A stretch of 38,086 nt of DNA from an uncultured Clostridia bacterium (GCA_945948185.1 CAMFAL010000010.1:1-38086); one strand, 5' to 3'; numbered from the stretch's first letter, positions 16,042-25,202 are shown. Made by a program: numbers and translations. Notes: generated by a model from the letters alone, not told the origin.

Positions 16042-16075
16042 AAAGAGCATGGGGCCCCACAGCCCCATGCTCTTT
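16042..16075 (+). terminator. Hairpin after the permease gene
   Basis: A perfect 14-bp stem (16042-16055 with 16062-16075) ends in CTCTTTC. With only a short T-run it may be a partial terminator between the transporter and the second dehydrogenase. Confidence 0.65.
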
Positions 16076-16095
16076 CATACACGGAGGAGAGAATT

Positions 16096-17109
16096 ATGAG
16101 AAAACTGCGCGTGGGCGTCGTGGGTATGGGCCGCCTGGGCAAGGTACACGCCTGGAATATCGCTTATCAGATCCCTAACGCTGAGCTGACGGCAGTCTGC
16201 TCCGGCCGCGCCGAGGGGATGGACTATGCCCGGCGGGAGCTGGGAGTGGAAGCTGTTTATCCGGATTACCGTGAGATGCTGGCAAAAGCAGATATGGACG
16301 CAGTCGTGATTGTCACCACTTCCTCGGAGCACTGCTGGCAGATCGATGCCGCCCTGGATGCCGGAAAGCATGTGTTCTGCGAAAAGCCATTGGGCGTAGA
16401 CGTGGCCCAGTGCAAATTGGCGGAGGCCGCCGTGGAGCGCCATCCGGACCGGACCTTCATGCTGGGCTTCATGCGCCGGTATGACAAGTCCTATGCCTAC
16501 GCCAAGAAAAAGATTGAAGAGGGCGCCATCGGCACACCCTATCTGGTGAAGGCCACCGGCATGGACCCGGAGTCCGCCGTGCAGGAAACTCTCCGTTATA
16601 CCAAGACCTCCAGCGGCATTTTTCTGGACCTGGGCATCCACGATATCGACCTGATGCGCTGGTTCCTGGGCAGTGAGGTCACGGAGGTCTATGCCATGGG
16701 CGCCACCTTCAAATATCCCGGCTTCCGGGAGGCAGGAGACGCCGAGACCGGAGCGGCCATGTTTAAGTTCGAGAACGGTGCTATGGGTATGATGCATGTG
16801 GGCCGTGCCGCGCCCCACGGTTACCATGTGGAGACGGAAATCGTGGGTACAGACGGTATCCTCCGCATCTCCGCCGTGCCGGAGAAAAACCTTGCCATGG
16901 TCTACAATGTGAACGGCGCCTGCACGGAATGTGTGGGTTCCTTCCCGGAAAGGTTCGCCGAGGCATACCGCAACGAGCTGCAGGAATTTGTGGACTGCGC
17001 CCTCAAGGGCAGGCAGCCCGGCACCACTGTGTACGACGGCACCAAGTCCACCATCATTGGCTATGCCACCACAGAGGCATGGAAGACAGGCAAGATCGTT
17101 CGGATCTGA
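16096..17109 (+). CDS. Gfo/Idh/MocA dehydrogenase, second IolG-like enzyme
   Basis: Protein of 337 aa. N-terminal Rossmann motif VGVVGMGRLGKVHAWN, catalytic CEKPLG, and the substrate segment FLDLGIHDIDLMRWFLG; total length and motif spacing match inositol 2-dehydrogenases. It is clearly different from the other dehydrogenase at 6933-7970. Because it ends the transporter unit, it probably oxidises the imported cyclitol; myo- versus scyllo- or chiro-inositol cannot be told from sequence. GGAGGAGAGAA precedes the ATG, 20 bp after a hairpin. An 18-bp perfect terminator follows. Confidence 0.87.
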   Translation: MRKLRVGVVGMGRLGKVHAWNIAYQIPNAELTAVCSGRAEGMDYARRELGVEAVYPDYREMLAKADMDAVVIVTTSSEHCWQIDAALDAGKHVFCEKPLGVDVAQCKLAEAAVERHPDRTFMLGFMRRYDKSYAYAKKKIEEGAIGTPYLVKATGMDPESAVQETLRYTKTSSGIFLDLGIHDIDLMRWFLGSEVTEVYAMGATFKYPGFREAGDAETGAAMFKFENGAMGMMHVGRAAPHGYHVETEIVGTDGILRISAVPEKNLAMVYNVNGACTECVGSFPERFAEAYRNELQEFVDCALKGRQPGTTVYDGTKSTIIGYATTEAWKTGKIVRI

Positions 17110-17121
17110 CCGCGTGTTTTC

Positions 17122-17161
17122 AAACAAAGCCTCCGCTCCCGCAGGAGCGGAGGCTTTGTTT
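17122..17161 (+). terminator. Strong terminator of the transporter/dehydrogenase unit
   Basis: A perfect 18-bp stem (17122-17139 with 17144-17161, loop CGCA), A-rich before and T-rich after. Confidence 0.9.
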
Positions 17162-17172
17162 ACAAATTTAAC

Positions 17173-17201
17173 TTGCTTTCGCGGAAAATGGGTTGTACCA
17201 T
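17173..17201 (+). promoter_or_regulatory. Promoter of the VanY-type carboxypeptidase
   Basis: TTGCTT (17173-17178) and TACCAT (17196-17201) with a 17-bp spacer, 31 bp before the chosen start codon. Confidence 0.5.
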
Positions 17202-17232
17202 AGGGACAAGCCCTTGTAGAGGAGTTGACGAA

Positions 17233-17985
17233 ATGAATCTGCTTTCATCGGTCTCCTTGCTGCTGACCCTGTTTCTGCTGCCGGTTACTTCCGTGACGGA
17301 GGCCGCCGGGGACCAGGTCCGGGAGACCGTTCAGGAGAGCCTGCAGTCTCAAGAGCAGTCTGAGGATTGGCACCTGCTGCTGGTGAACCGCTGGAATCCC
17401 ATGCCGGAGGAGTATGCGGTGACGTTGAAGAAGCTGCCGGGGGGGCTGCAGGTGGATGAGCGGGTCTATGACGACCTGACCGCCATGCTGACGGACTGCG
17501 GCAAGGCTGGCTTACACCCCGTCGTCTGTTCGGCCTACCGGGATACGGCGACGCAGACACGGCTGCACAAGAATAAAATCGCCCGGCTGCGCGCGGCGGG
17601 CTATTCACAGGAGGCGGCGGAGCGGGAAGCTGTCCGCTGGGTGGCGGCGCCGGGTACCAGCGAGCACCACACCGGCATGGCTCTGGATATTGTATCGGCT
17701 TCTTATCAGAAGCTGACCAAACAGCAGGAAAAGACCGCTGAGCAGAAGTGGCTCATGGAGCACTGCTGGGAGTACGGCTTCATCCTGCGGTATCCCACCG
17801 ATAAGAGCGAGGTCACCGGCGTCGGCTATGAGCCCTGGCATTACCGCTACGTGGGTCGGGAAGCCGCCCTGGCCATGCGGGACAACGGCCTGTGTCTGGA
17901 GGAGTATCTGGTGGTCCGGCGGATTGCGGAAGCGATGAGCGTACATATAGAAACAAGTCAGGAGACGGCGGAAGCCGTCTCCTGA
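17233..17985 (+). CDS. D-alanyl-D-alanine carboxypeptidase, VanY/M15B family
   Basis: Protein of 250 aa. A hydrophobic N-terminus (residues 1-22) suggests export or membrane anchoring. The catalytic part carries SAYRDTATQTRL, the zinc-site motif GTSEHHTGMALDIV (SxHxxGxAxD) and the second motif EPWHYRYVG (ExxHxR), so all metal and catalytic residues of M15B peptidases are present. It should trim the terminal D-Ala from peptidoglycan stem peptides outside the cell. The ATG at 17233 has GAGGAG at proper distance; a more distal ATG would overlap the promoter. No vancomycin-resistance genes are near, so a housekeeping role is likely. The stop codon lies inside the terminator. Confidence 0.9.
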   Translation: MNLLSSVSLLLTLFLLPVTSVTEAAGDQVRETVQESLQSQEQSEDWHLLLVNRWNPMPEEYAVTLKKLPGGLQVDERVYDDLTAMLTDCGKAGLHPVVCSAYRDTATQTRLHKNKIARLRAAGYSQEAAEREAVRWVAAPGTSEHHTGMALDIVSASYQKLTKQQEKTAEQKWLMEHCWEYGFILRYPTDKSEVTGVGYEPWHYRYVGREAALAMRDNGLCLEEYLVVRRIAEAMSVHIETSQETAEAVS

Positions 17986-17990
17986 TTTTT
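17959..17990. terminator. Terminator, probably bidirectional
   Basis: A perfect 11-bp stem (17959-17969 with 17974-17984, loop GGAA) followed by ATTTTT, between convergent genes. Confidence 0.85.
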
Positions 17991-18297
17991 ATGGTTCCCA
18001 CTGGCAATGCTCCAGATCCACGGTGCCGTCCGGACGGAAGGAGACTCCTTCCGCCTCCAGCATTGCCTGCTGGGTGCCGGGGGCGAAGGTGTCGAAGCAG
18101 GTTTTCGTTCCGCCGAAACGGTCGACTACCCGGTGGCAGGGGACCGAGGGGTCTGTACAGTCCGCCATGGCGTATCCCACCGTCCGGGCGCAGCGGGGCA
18201 TGTCGGCCAGCCGGGCCACCTGGCCGTAGGTGGCCACCTTTCCGGCGGGGATGGCCCGGATTACCTGGTAAAATCCCTCAAAGACCCGGCCGCTCAT
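17989..18297 (-). CDS. MGMT-family protein (DNA-alkyl repair, C-terminal domain only)
   Basis: Protein of 102 aa equal to the DNA-binding/active-site domain of O6-alkylguanine-DNA alkyltransferases. It has the helix-turn-helix region VATYGQVARLAD, the arginine-finger neighbourhood CARTVGYAM and the active-site motif PCHRVVD with Cys54 in place. Alkyltransferase-like proteins usually have Trp there, so this short protein may truly accept an alkyl group. It lacks the N-terminal Ada/Ogt domain. Its start overlaps the nitrilase stop by four bases, so it is the last gene of the smr-nitrilase-MGMT unit. Function as repair protein or lesion sensor is inferred from the family. Confidence 0.85.
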   Translation of the reverse strand: MSGRVFEGFYQVIRAIPAGKVATYGQVARLADMPRCARTVGYAMADCTDPSVPCHRVVDRFGGTKTCFDTFAPGTQQAMLEAEGVSFRPDGTVDLEHCQWEP

Positions 18298-19109
18298 TTC
18301 TCCCGCGCCTCATACAGGTCTGTCCGCCGGGCGGAGAGAATAGGGAGTTGGGCCCGGACCGCATCCAGACGGTCAAAGTCCAGATCTGCGTACAGAATGG
18401 CCTCCGCCCCATCGGCCCGGCAGAGGACGGTGCCCCAGGGGTCCACGGCGATGGAGTTGCCGTAGGCCACATAGCTGGCAGATTCGTCACGGGCGGGAGA
18501 GACGCCCACGGTGAAGCACTGATTGTCTACCGCACGCTGGCGGAACAGCAGCTCCCAGTGGGCGGGGCCGGTGGTCATATTGAAGGCGGCGGGAACGAAA
18601 ATGACCTTGGAACCCCGCAGGCACATGCACCGGGCCAGTTCTTCGAACCGCAGATCAAAGCAGATGCAGAGGCCCATGGTGCCGAATTCCGTCTCGAAGG
18701 TGGTGATGGCATTTCCCGGGGAAAGGGTGTCCGATTCCCGGAACCGCTGGCCGCCCGCCACGTCGATGTCAAACAGGTGGACTTTCCGGTGTTTGGCCAG
18801 CAGCTCGCCGTGCCGTCCGTAGACATAGCTGGTGTTGTAAACATTTCCCTCTTCCAGCTCCGGGAGAGAACCACCCACGATGTAGATGCCCAGCTCTGCA
18901 GCCAGAGCGGACAGGGTCTGCTGAGCAGGACCGTTTTCCGCCTCTCCGTAAGCCCGGAAGCAGCTGTTTTCATAGGGACAGCAGAACATCTCCGGCAGAA
19001 CGGTGATGTCGGTACCCTTTGCGGCCGCCTCCCGGATCTTTTGGCAGGCGGTTTTGATATTTTCCGTTTTATTCGCCGTCACCGGCATTTGAATCAAGGC
19101 TATGCGCAT
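18294..19109 (-). CDS. Carbon-nitrogen hydrolase (nitrilase superfamily, Nit2/omega-amidase-like)
   Basis: Protein of 271 aa. The catalytic triad is visible: Glu40 in VLPEMF, Lys109 in KHRKVHLFD and Cys150 in LCICFDLRF. The pattern around the Lys (KVHLFDID) and Cys (CFDLRF) resembles Nit1/Nit2 amidases that clean up dicarboxylate monoamides or deaminated glutathione, a metabolite-repair role. The substrate cannot be fixed from sequence. AAGGAGG precedes the ATG, 14 bp after the smr stop; the end overlaps the MGMT gene by four bases. Confidence 0.88.
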   Translation of the reverse strand: MRIALIQMPVTANKTENIKTACQKIREAAAKGTDITVLPEMFCCPYENSCFRAYGEAENGPAQQTLSALAAELGIYIVGGSLPELEEGNVYNTSYVYGRHGELLAKHRKVHLFDIDVAGGQRFRESDTLSPGNAITTFETEFGTMGLCICFDLRFEELARCMCLRGSKVIFVPAAFNMTTGPAHWELLFRQRAVDNQCFTVGVSPARDESASYVAYGNSIAVDPWGTVLCRADGAEAILYADLDFDRLDAVRAQLPILSARRTDLYEAREK

Positions 19110-19123
19110 AAGATGCGCCCTCC

Positions 19124-19372
19124 TTACACATATTCCCGCAGCACCAGTTCCGTGGTGCCGCCATCGGGGGAGAGAATGAGCCGCCTGACCTTGGGATGGC
19201 GGCTGTATTCAGACCGAATAAAGTCCCGCAGGGCTGTGCCGCCGTGGCTGCCGTGGATGAGCCGGATGCGGTAGGTTCCGGCCCTGGCCCGCCGAAGCTG
19301 GGTGTCGATAATCACCTTAGCCTGATAGGTGTTTTTACCGTGGAGGTCTGCGGTGATAATGCCGGTGTCCAT
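19124..19372 (-). CDS. Stand-alone Smr-domain protein
   Basis: Protein of 82 aa that is essentially one Smr domain: ITADLHGKNTYQAKVIID contains the DLHG motif, and IRLIHGSHGGTALRDFI contains the HGxGxG-like loop. Smr domains are nucleases that act on DNA branch points or on mRNA at stalled ribosomes; a free single domain without MutS2 is common in clostridia. The ATG at 19372 is used because AAGGAGGG lies just upstream; a longer reading frame would cross the promoter. It is the first gene of the minus-strand unit with nitrilase and MGMT, driven by the symmetric promoter at 19397-19426 with a leader of only about 18 nt. Confidence 0.83.
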   Translation of the reverse strand: MDTGIITADLHGKNTYQAKVIIDTQLRRARAGTYRIRLIHGSHGGTALRDFIRSEYSRHPKVRRLILSPDGGTTELVLREYV

Positions 19373-19396
19373 AACGAGTCCCTCCTTCGCATCTCT

Positions 19397-19426
19397 ATTG
19401 TAACACCGTTGTGCCTGTGTTACAAT
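19397..19426. promoter_or_regulatory. Symmetric bidirectional promoter between smr and yjbQ
   Basis: Perfect 10-bp inverted arms ATTGTAACAC and GTGTTACAAT flank a 10-bp centre. Read on the plus strand it is TTGTAA, 17 bp, TACAAT; on the minus strand it reads the same TTGTAA, 17 bp, TACAAT. Each -35 box is thus the complement of the opposite -10 box. Start codons lie 32 bp (plus) and 25 bp (minus) outside, both with ribosome binding sites. A dimeric regulator site is an alternative reading of the same palindrome. Confidence 0.7.
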
Positions 19427-19457
19427 CAGAAAGAAAACCACAAAGGAGGACCCTTCC

Positions 19458-19910
19458 ATGGCAGTTTACACGGAAACCAAAACCTATCACACCAAGGCCC
19501 ACATGGGCATGATTGACGTGACGGAGGACTTTCAGCACGCGGTGACAGAGGCCTGCAAGAAATACAACATTTCCGCAGGGATCATTACGGGCTTTACCAC
19601 CGGCGGCGTGGCGGGCCTGACCACTCTGGAGTTTGAGCCCGGCATGGTGAACCACGATCTGAAGGCGGCGCTGGATGTATTTTCCCCCTATCTGGACGAA
19701 AAGGGCCGGGTGGTGCAATATTGGCACCACGAGACCTGGCACGACGACAACGGTTCCTCCCACATCAAGGCGGCCTTATTGTCTCCCTTTATTACCATTC
19801 CCTTCATGGCGGGGAAGATCACTATTGGCCCCTGGCAGAACCTGACCCTGGTGGAGTGCGATACGAGAAACCGTGTGCGGGATATTGTGTTCCAGGTGAT
19901 GGGAGAATAA
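19458..19910 (+). CDS. YjbQ/UPF0047 family protein
   Basis: Protein of 150 aa, typical of the YjbQ family. Conserved segments are GMIDVTEDFQ, GIITGFTTGGVAGLTTLE, the metal-site stretch WHDDNGSSHIKAALL, FMAGKITIGPWQNLTLVECD and the terminal RDIVFQVMG. The family has weak thiamine-phosphate synthase activity in vitro and a still unsettled cellular role. AAAGGAGG precedes the ATG. It is divergent from smr-nitrilase-MGMT and monocistronic; the next promoter begins 30 bp after its stop. Confidence 0.88.
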   Translation: MAVYTETKTYHTKAHMGMIDVTEDFQHAVTEACKKYNISAGIITGFTTGGVAGLTTLEFEPGMVNHDLKAALDVFSPYLDEKGRVVQYWHHETWHDDNGSSHIKAALLSPFITIPFMAGKITIGPWQNLTLVECDTRNRVRDIVFQVMGE

Positions 19911-19939
19911 GCTTCACAGCTTTTTAACGGGATATCCGG

Positions 19940-19968
19940 TTGACTTTCGGGGCAGACTGACGTAAAAT
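19940..19968 (+). promoter_or_regulatory. Promoter of the Mn-riboswitch/P-type ATPase unit
   Basis: TTGACT (19940-19945) and TAAAAT (19963-19968) with a 17-bp spacer; transcription would begin near 19975, directly at the aptamer. Confidence 0.75.
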
Positions 19969-19977
19969 GCCCTGTAC

Positions 19978-20107
19978 CAAAAGGGAGTAGCTGGCACAGA
20001 CTGTGCATCCGCAGGCGTCAATACGGGTTTCACCCCGCTTCGGATTGAAATGGCGAGACTTTTGCATCAATGCATGGCATTGGCGCAAAGGCCTCGCCTT
20101 TTTGCGT
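19978..20107 (+). promoter_or_regulatory. yybP-ykoY manganese riboswitch with terminator
   Basis: The aptamer has the P1 helix CAAAAG (19978-19983) with CTTTTG (20059-20064), the signature GGGAGTAGC directly after it, CGTCAATACGGG in the second arm, and GGCGAGACTTTTG at the 3' side. This order defines the yybP-ykoY class. A terminator follows (AAAGGC/GCCTTT near 20087-20103 with extra Ts). In known members Mn2+ binding blocks termination and turns on Mn exporters, so the ATPase should be induced by excess Mn2+. Confidence 0.88.
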
Positions 20108-20131
20108 CCTGCCTGGAAAGGAAGGTCTGTT

Positions 20132-22711
<2,580 letters not shown>

Positions 22712-22717
22712 ACAGAA

Positions 22718-22744
22718 GGTCCGTGGGGCAACGCCCCACGGACC
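22718..22744. terminator. Bidirectional terminator
   Basis: A perfect 12-bp stem (22718-22729 with 22733-22744, loop AAC) between the convergent ATPase and MerR genes. Confidence 0.8.
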
Positions 22745-22753
22745 CAATTCCTT

Positions 22754-23518
22754 TTATTGTGCGGCTGTATAGGCCAGCACGGCGTCCCGCAGGAAGGCGG
22801 CGCAGCCGGGCTGCTCCTTGTCGTAGTAGGCGGTGAACCGGGGATCGGCCACGTACATCTGAGCCACGCTGGCATGGGCTTGGGGCGTGTAGTTTGCCCA
22901 GGAGAAAGAGAGCCACTGGCGGTGCAGCTCCGCGATGCGGCGCCCCTCGGCTCCGACAGGGGCCTCTCCGGCCCGGACGGCGGCGGAGAGGGCGGACAGA
23001 ATCTCATCCCCCAGAGCCTGCCACCGGGCGTGGTCCTCCGGATTCATGGACAGCACTTTGGCGTTGCTCTGGTCCACGGTTTCGTCACCGTATTTTTCTC
23101 GGATCTCCTTGCCGTAGCGCGTCTCGTTGGTTTCTACGATCTGGCGCTTGAACGCTTCGAATTTTTTAGAATCAGACATTTTATTGCCTCCTTTTGCTTC
23201 TATAATAGCATTTTCAACGGTCAGGATCAGCCCGTCCAGCCGTTTCCGGCGGGCCTCCAGCTCTGCCAGATGGCTCTGCAGCGCCCTCTGGCGGTCAAAG
23301 GCCGGGTCCTCCAGAATGGCTCGGATAGCCCGCAGTTCCAGCCCCAGCTCCCGGTAAAAGAGAATGGTTTGGAGTTGGTCCACCTGCTGGGGACCGTAGA
23401 TGCGGTAGCCTGCTTCGGTAGTCCGCAGGGGCTTCAGCAGCCCCTGACTGTCGTACCAGCGCAGGGTGCGGGGTGTGACGCCGGCCAGCTCCGCCAGCGC
23501 CTTGATGGTATATTCCAT
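22754..23518 (-). CDS. MerR-family regulator with TipAS domain
   Basis: Protein of 254 aa. Residues 1-70 are a MerR winged helix (YTIKALAELAGVTPRTLRWYD, then GYRIYG), followed by a coiled-coil of about 35 residues and, from about residue 115, a TipAS-type antibiotic-recognition domain (EIREKYGDETVDQSNAK, WQALGDEI, LHRQWLSFSW, MYVADPRFTAYYDK). TipA proteins bind thiopeptides and other compounds covalently or tightly and activate efflux genes; here the ligand is unknown. The ATG at 23518 has AGGAGGG upstream, while another in-frame ATG six bases earlier would be too close to it. Its own promoter has the 19-bp spacer expected for MerR control. Confidence 0.92.
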   Translation of the reverse strand: MEYTIKALAELAGVTPRTLRWYDSQGLLKPLRTTEAGYRIYGPQQVDQLQTILFYRELGLELRAIRAILEDPAFDRQRALQSHLAELEARRKRLDGLILTVENAIIEAKGGNKMSDSKKFEAFKRQIVETNETRYGKEIREKYGDETVDQSNAKVLSMNPEDHARWQALGDEILSALSAAVRAGEAPVGAEGRRIAELHRQWLSFSWANYTPQAHASVAQMYVADPRFTAYYDKEQPGCAAFLRDAVLAYTAAQ

Positions 23519-23541
23519 GTGCATCCCTCCTGACAATTCTC

Positions 23542-23572
23542 ACTATAATCCATGACGTTACGGCAAGGTCAA
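23542..23572 (-). promoter_or_regulatory. MerR-type promoter with 19-bp spacer and palindromic operator
   Basis: On the minus strand TTGACC (23572-23567) and TATAGT (23547-23542) are 19 bp apart, longer than the 17 bp of normal promoters. The spacer contains an imperfect 19-bp palindrome at 23550-23568 (CC.TG.CGT.ACG.CA.GG pattern). This is the layout that MerR proteins untwist, so the regulator probably controls its own gene. Confidence 0.75.
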
Positions 23573-23642
23573 GAGAAATTTGCAAAAAACAGTTTTCTTT
23601 TTTTGCCGGACTGTTTATAATTGGAAAAAAGGAGAGATGCCC

Positions 23643-24110
23643 ATGATCAACTCCACACTGTGCTATCTGGAGCGGGGAGACGAATATCTTATGCTCCACC
23701 GGGTAAAAAAGGTCAACGACATGAACCACGATAAGTGGATCGGCGTGGGCGGCAAGTTTCAGGAGGGGGAAAGCCCCGAGGACTGCATCCTGCGGGAGAC
23801 CTTTGAGGAGACGGGCCTTACCCTGACGGACTACCGCTACCGGGGGCTGGTGACCTTTGTGTCGGACCAGTATCCCACGGAGTATATGCACCTGTTCACC
23901 GCCGCGGGCTGGACGGGAGAGACCCATGAGTGCGACGAAGGGGAACTGGCCTGGATCAAAAAGGCGGACCTGCTGTCCCTGCCGCTCTGGGAGGGAGACA
24001 AGGTCTTTTTAAAGCTGCTGGACACAGATGCACCCTTTTTCTCCCTGAAGCTGAAATATGAGGGGGAAAAGTTGACGCTGGCAGTGCTGAACGGAACGCC
24101 TGTCGTTTGA
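23643..24110 (+). CDS. NUDIX hydrolase (MutT/8-oxo-dGTP type)
   Basis: Protein of 155 aa. The NUDIX box is complete: GKFQEGESPEDCILRETFEE followed by TGL (G-x5-E-x7-RE-x2-EE-x-G). The N-terminal strand STLCYLERGDEYLMLHRVKK and KWIGVGGKF are typical of the 8-oxo-dGTP diphosphatase group, which clears oxidised or unusual nucleotides. The ATG at 23643 is chosen because AAGGAG sits about 8 bases upstream; another ATG six bases earlier is too near the ribosome binding site. It heads a three-gene unit with DUF3783 and DUF523 genes. A TATAAT box at 23616-23621 probably belongs to its promoter. Confidence 0.9.
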   Translation: MINSTLCYLERGDEYLMLHRVKKVNDMNHDKWIGVGGKFQEGESPEDCILRETFEETGLTLTDYRYRGLVTFVSDQYPTEYMHLFTAAGWTGETHECDEGELAWIKKADLLSLPLWEGDKVFLKLLDTDAPFFSLKLKYEGEKLTLAVLNGTPVV

Positions 24111-24122
24111 GGAGGAACCGAT

Positions 24123-24497
24123 ATGAGCGGAAAACTGCTGCTGTTTGGGTTTGATTCCCTGTTGAATGTGCTGGCGCTGGAGGCGGCCGTGGGTCCCTTG
24201 GGCGCGGAGATCGTCCCGGTGGCCCGGATGGACTACAACAAAACACTGGCGGTCCTGGCGGGACTGGATGCGGACGTGGCCCCGGTGATGCCATATTCCG
24301 GCGGTCCTCTGGGCGGGCGGATGATCGTGTTCTGCGAGCTGGAGGACCAACTGGACACCCTGCTGCCGGCGCTGCGGAAGGCCGGCGCGGGCCCGGAGTG
24401 CCTGAAGGCGGTGCTGACGCCCTCCAACCGGAACTGGAGCGCTTTGAAGCTGTATAGTGAACTGTTGCGGGAGCACCAGGCCCTGGGAGGCAGGTGA
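24123..24497 (+). CDS. DUF3783-family protein
   Basis: Protein of 124 aa. It matches the general pattern of DUF3783: an opening LLLFGFDSL strand, a central helix, a second strand MIVFCELEDQLDTLLPALRK, and the closing motif KAVLTPSNRNWSALKLYSEL. Function is unknown. AGGAGG precedes the ATG, 12 bp after the NUDIX gene, and the DUF523 gene follows after 6 bp, so the three are cotranscribed. Confidence 0.72.
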   Translation: MSGKLLLFGFDSLLNVLALEAAVGPLGAEIVPVARMDYNKTLAVLAGLDADVAPVMPYSGGPLGGRMIVFCELEDQLDTLLPALRKAGAGPECLKAVLTPSNRNWSALKLYSELLREHQALGGR

Positions 24498-24503
24498 GGG
24501 ACC

Positions 24504-24935
24504 GTGAAAATTTTGATCTCGGCCTGCCTGTTGGGGACATGCTGCCGGTATGACGGCGCATCCAAGGCCCACCCAAAGGCGGCGGCTCTGGCAGAGCGCC
24601 ATACCCTTGTACCCGTCTGCCCGGAGCAGTTGGGAGGGCTGGCTACCCCGCGCCCGCCTGCAGAGCGGCAGGAGGGCCGGGTTGTCACAAAGACAGGAGC
24701 GGATGTGACGGAGGCGTACCGCCGGGGGGCGGAGGAGACCCTGCGTTTGTGCAGGCTCTTGGGCTGTGAGGCGGCGGTCCTTAAAGAGCGAAGCCCCTCC
24801 TGCGGCCATGGGGAGATCTATGACGGGACCCATTCCGGCACTCTGACCGCCGGTGACGGTGTGACGGCGGCTCTGCTAGAGGCCAACGGCATCCCCGTAT
24901 ACGGTGAATCGCAAATAAAACGATTGCTGAAATGA
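24504..24935 (+). CDS. DUF523-family protein
   Basis: Protein of 143 aa with a GTG start; GAGGG in the preceding stop region serves as the ribosome binding site. Conserved DUF523 signatures are ISACLLGTCCRYDG, PVCPEQLGGLATPRPPAE and VLKERSPSCG, with several invariant cysteines that suggest a metal or Fe-S site. No biochemical role is established. It ends the NUDIX-DUF3783-DUF523 unit; its stop codon lies in the terminator. Confidence 0.88.
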   Translation: MKILISACLLGTCCRYDGASKAHPKAAALAERHTLVPVCPEQLGGLATPRPPAERQEGRVVTKTGADVTEAYRRGAEETLRLCRLLGCEAAVLKERSPSCGHGEIYDGTHSGTLTAGDGVTAALLEANGIPVYGESQIKRLLK

Positions 24936-24963
24936 CGAGGAAAACGTTTCCTCGTCATTTTTT
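24931..24963 (+). terminator. Terminator of the NUDIX-DUF3783-DUF523 unit
   Basis: A perfect 13-bp stem (24931-24943 with 24947-24959, loop ACG) followed by TTTT. Confidence 0.9.
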
Positions 24964-25009
24964 ACAATTTTCAATGTGGTTTTTATCTCTCGCTCATGGA
25001 AAAGAAATC

Positions 25010-25038
25010 TTGCAATACGTCATACCTTTCTGTATAAT
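25010..25038 (+). promoter_or_regulatory. Promoter of the uracil permease leader
   Basis: TTGCAA (25010-25015) and a perfect TATAAT (25033-25038) with a 17-bp spacer; transcription would start near 25045. Confidence 0.8.
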
Positions 25039-25072
25039 GAGGCTGGAAAAGAACGAAAGAGAGGGGAACGGT

Positions 25073-25138
25073 ATGCTGTATTTGATGGGTCTGAAAGCCG
25101 CGGAGGTTTCTTCTCTTTTTCACGTTCCTTTTGTTTGA
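25073..25138 (+). CDS. Leader peptide of the uracil permease gene (21 aa)
   Basis: A 21-codon ORF starts with ATG at 25073 behind GAGGGGAA and ends with TGA at 25136-25138. The peptide begins MLYLMGLKAA and ends LFHVPFV. Its second half is encoded by a pyrimidine/U-rich stretch (25108-25136). The stop codon overlaps the first bases of the terminator stem, so a ribosome that finishes the ORF would cover the 5' arm and prevent hairpin formation. This matches the logic of the enterobacterial pyrBI leader. That it is translated is inferred, not shown. Confidence 0.55.
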   Translation: MLYLMGLKAAEVSSLFHVPFV

Positions 25139-25164
25139 CCGGCTATCAGTGCCGGTTTTTTTTT
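25137..25164 (+). terminator. Attenuator terminator before the uracil permease
   Basis: Stem ACCGGC (25138-25143) with GCCGGT (25151-25156), loop TATCAGT, then a run of nine T (25156-25164). It lies between the leader ORF and the permease gene, so it must be passed for permease expression. Confidence 0.8.
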
Positions 25165-25202
25165 GCCCGTGTGTGAACCCATGAAATGAGAGGAGAACTG
25201 AT

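Noticed and set aside
20003-20131. N-terminal extension of the P-type ATPase by 43 codons
   Set aside because: The extension is the riboswitch sequence read as protein; AAAGGAAGG before 20132 and the family start fix the real start.
25095-25115. PyrR-binding loop in the uracil permease leader
   Set aside because: The stretch GCCGCGGAGGTTTC only partly resembles the PyrR consensus and cannot form the required stem-loop convincingly; kept as an alternative to test rather than a call.
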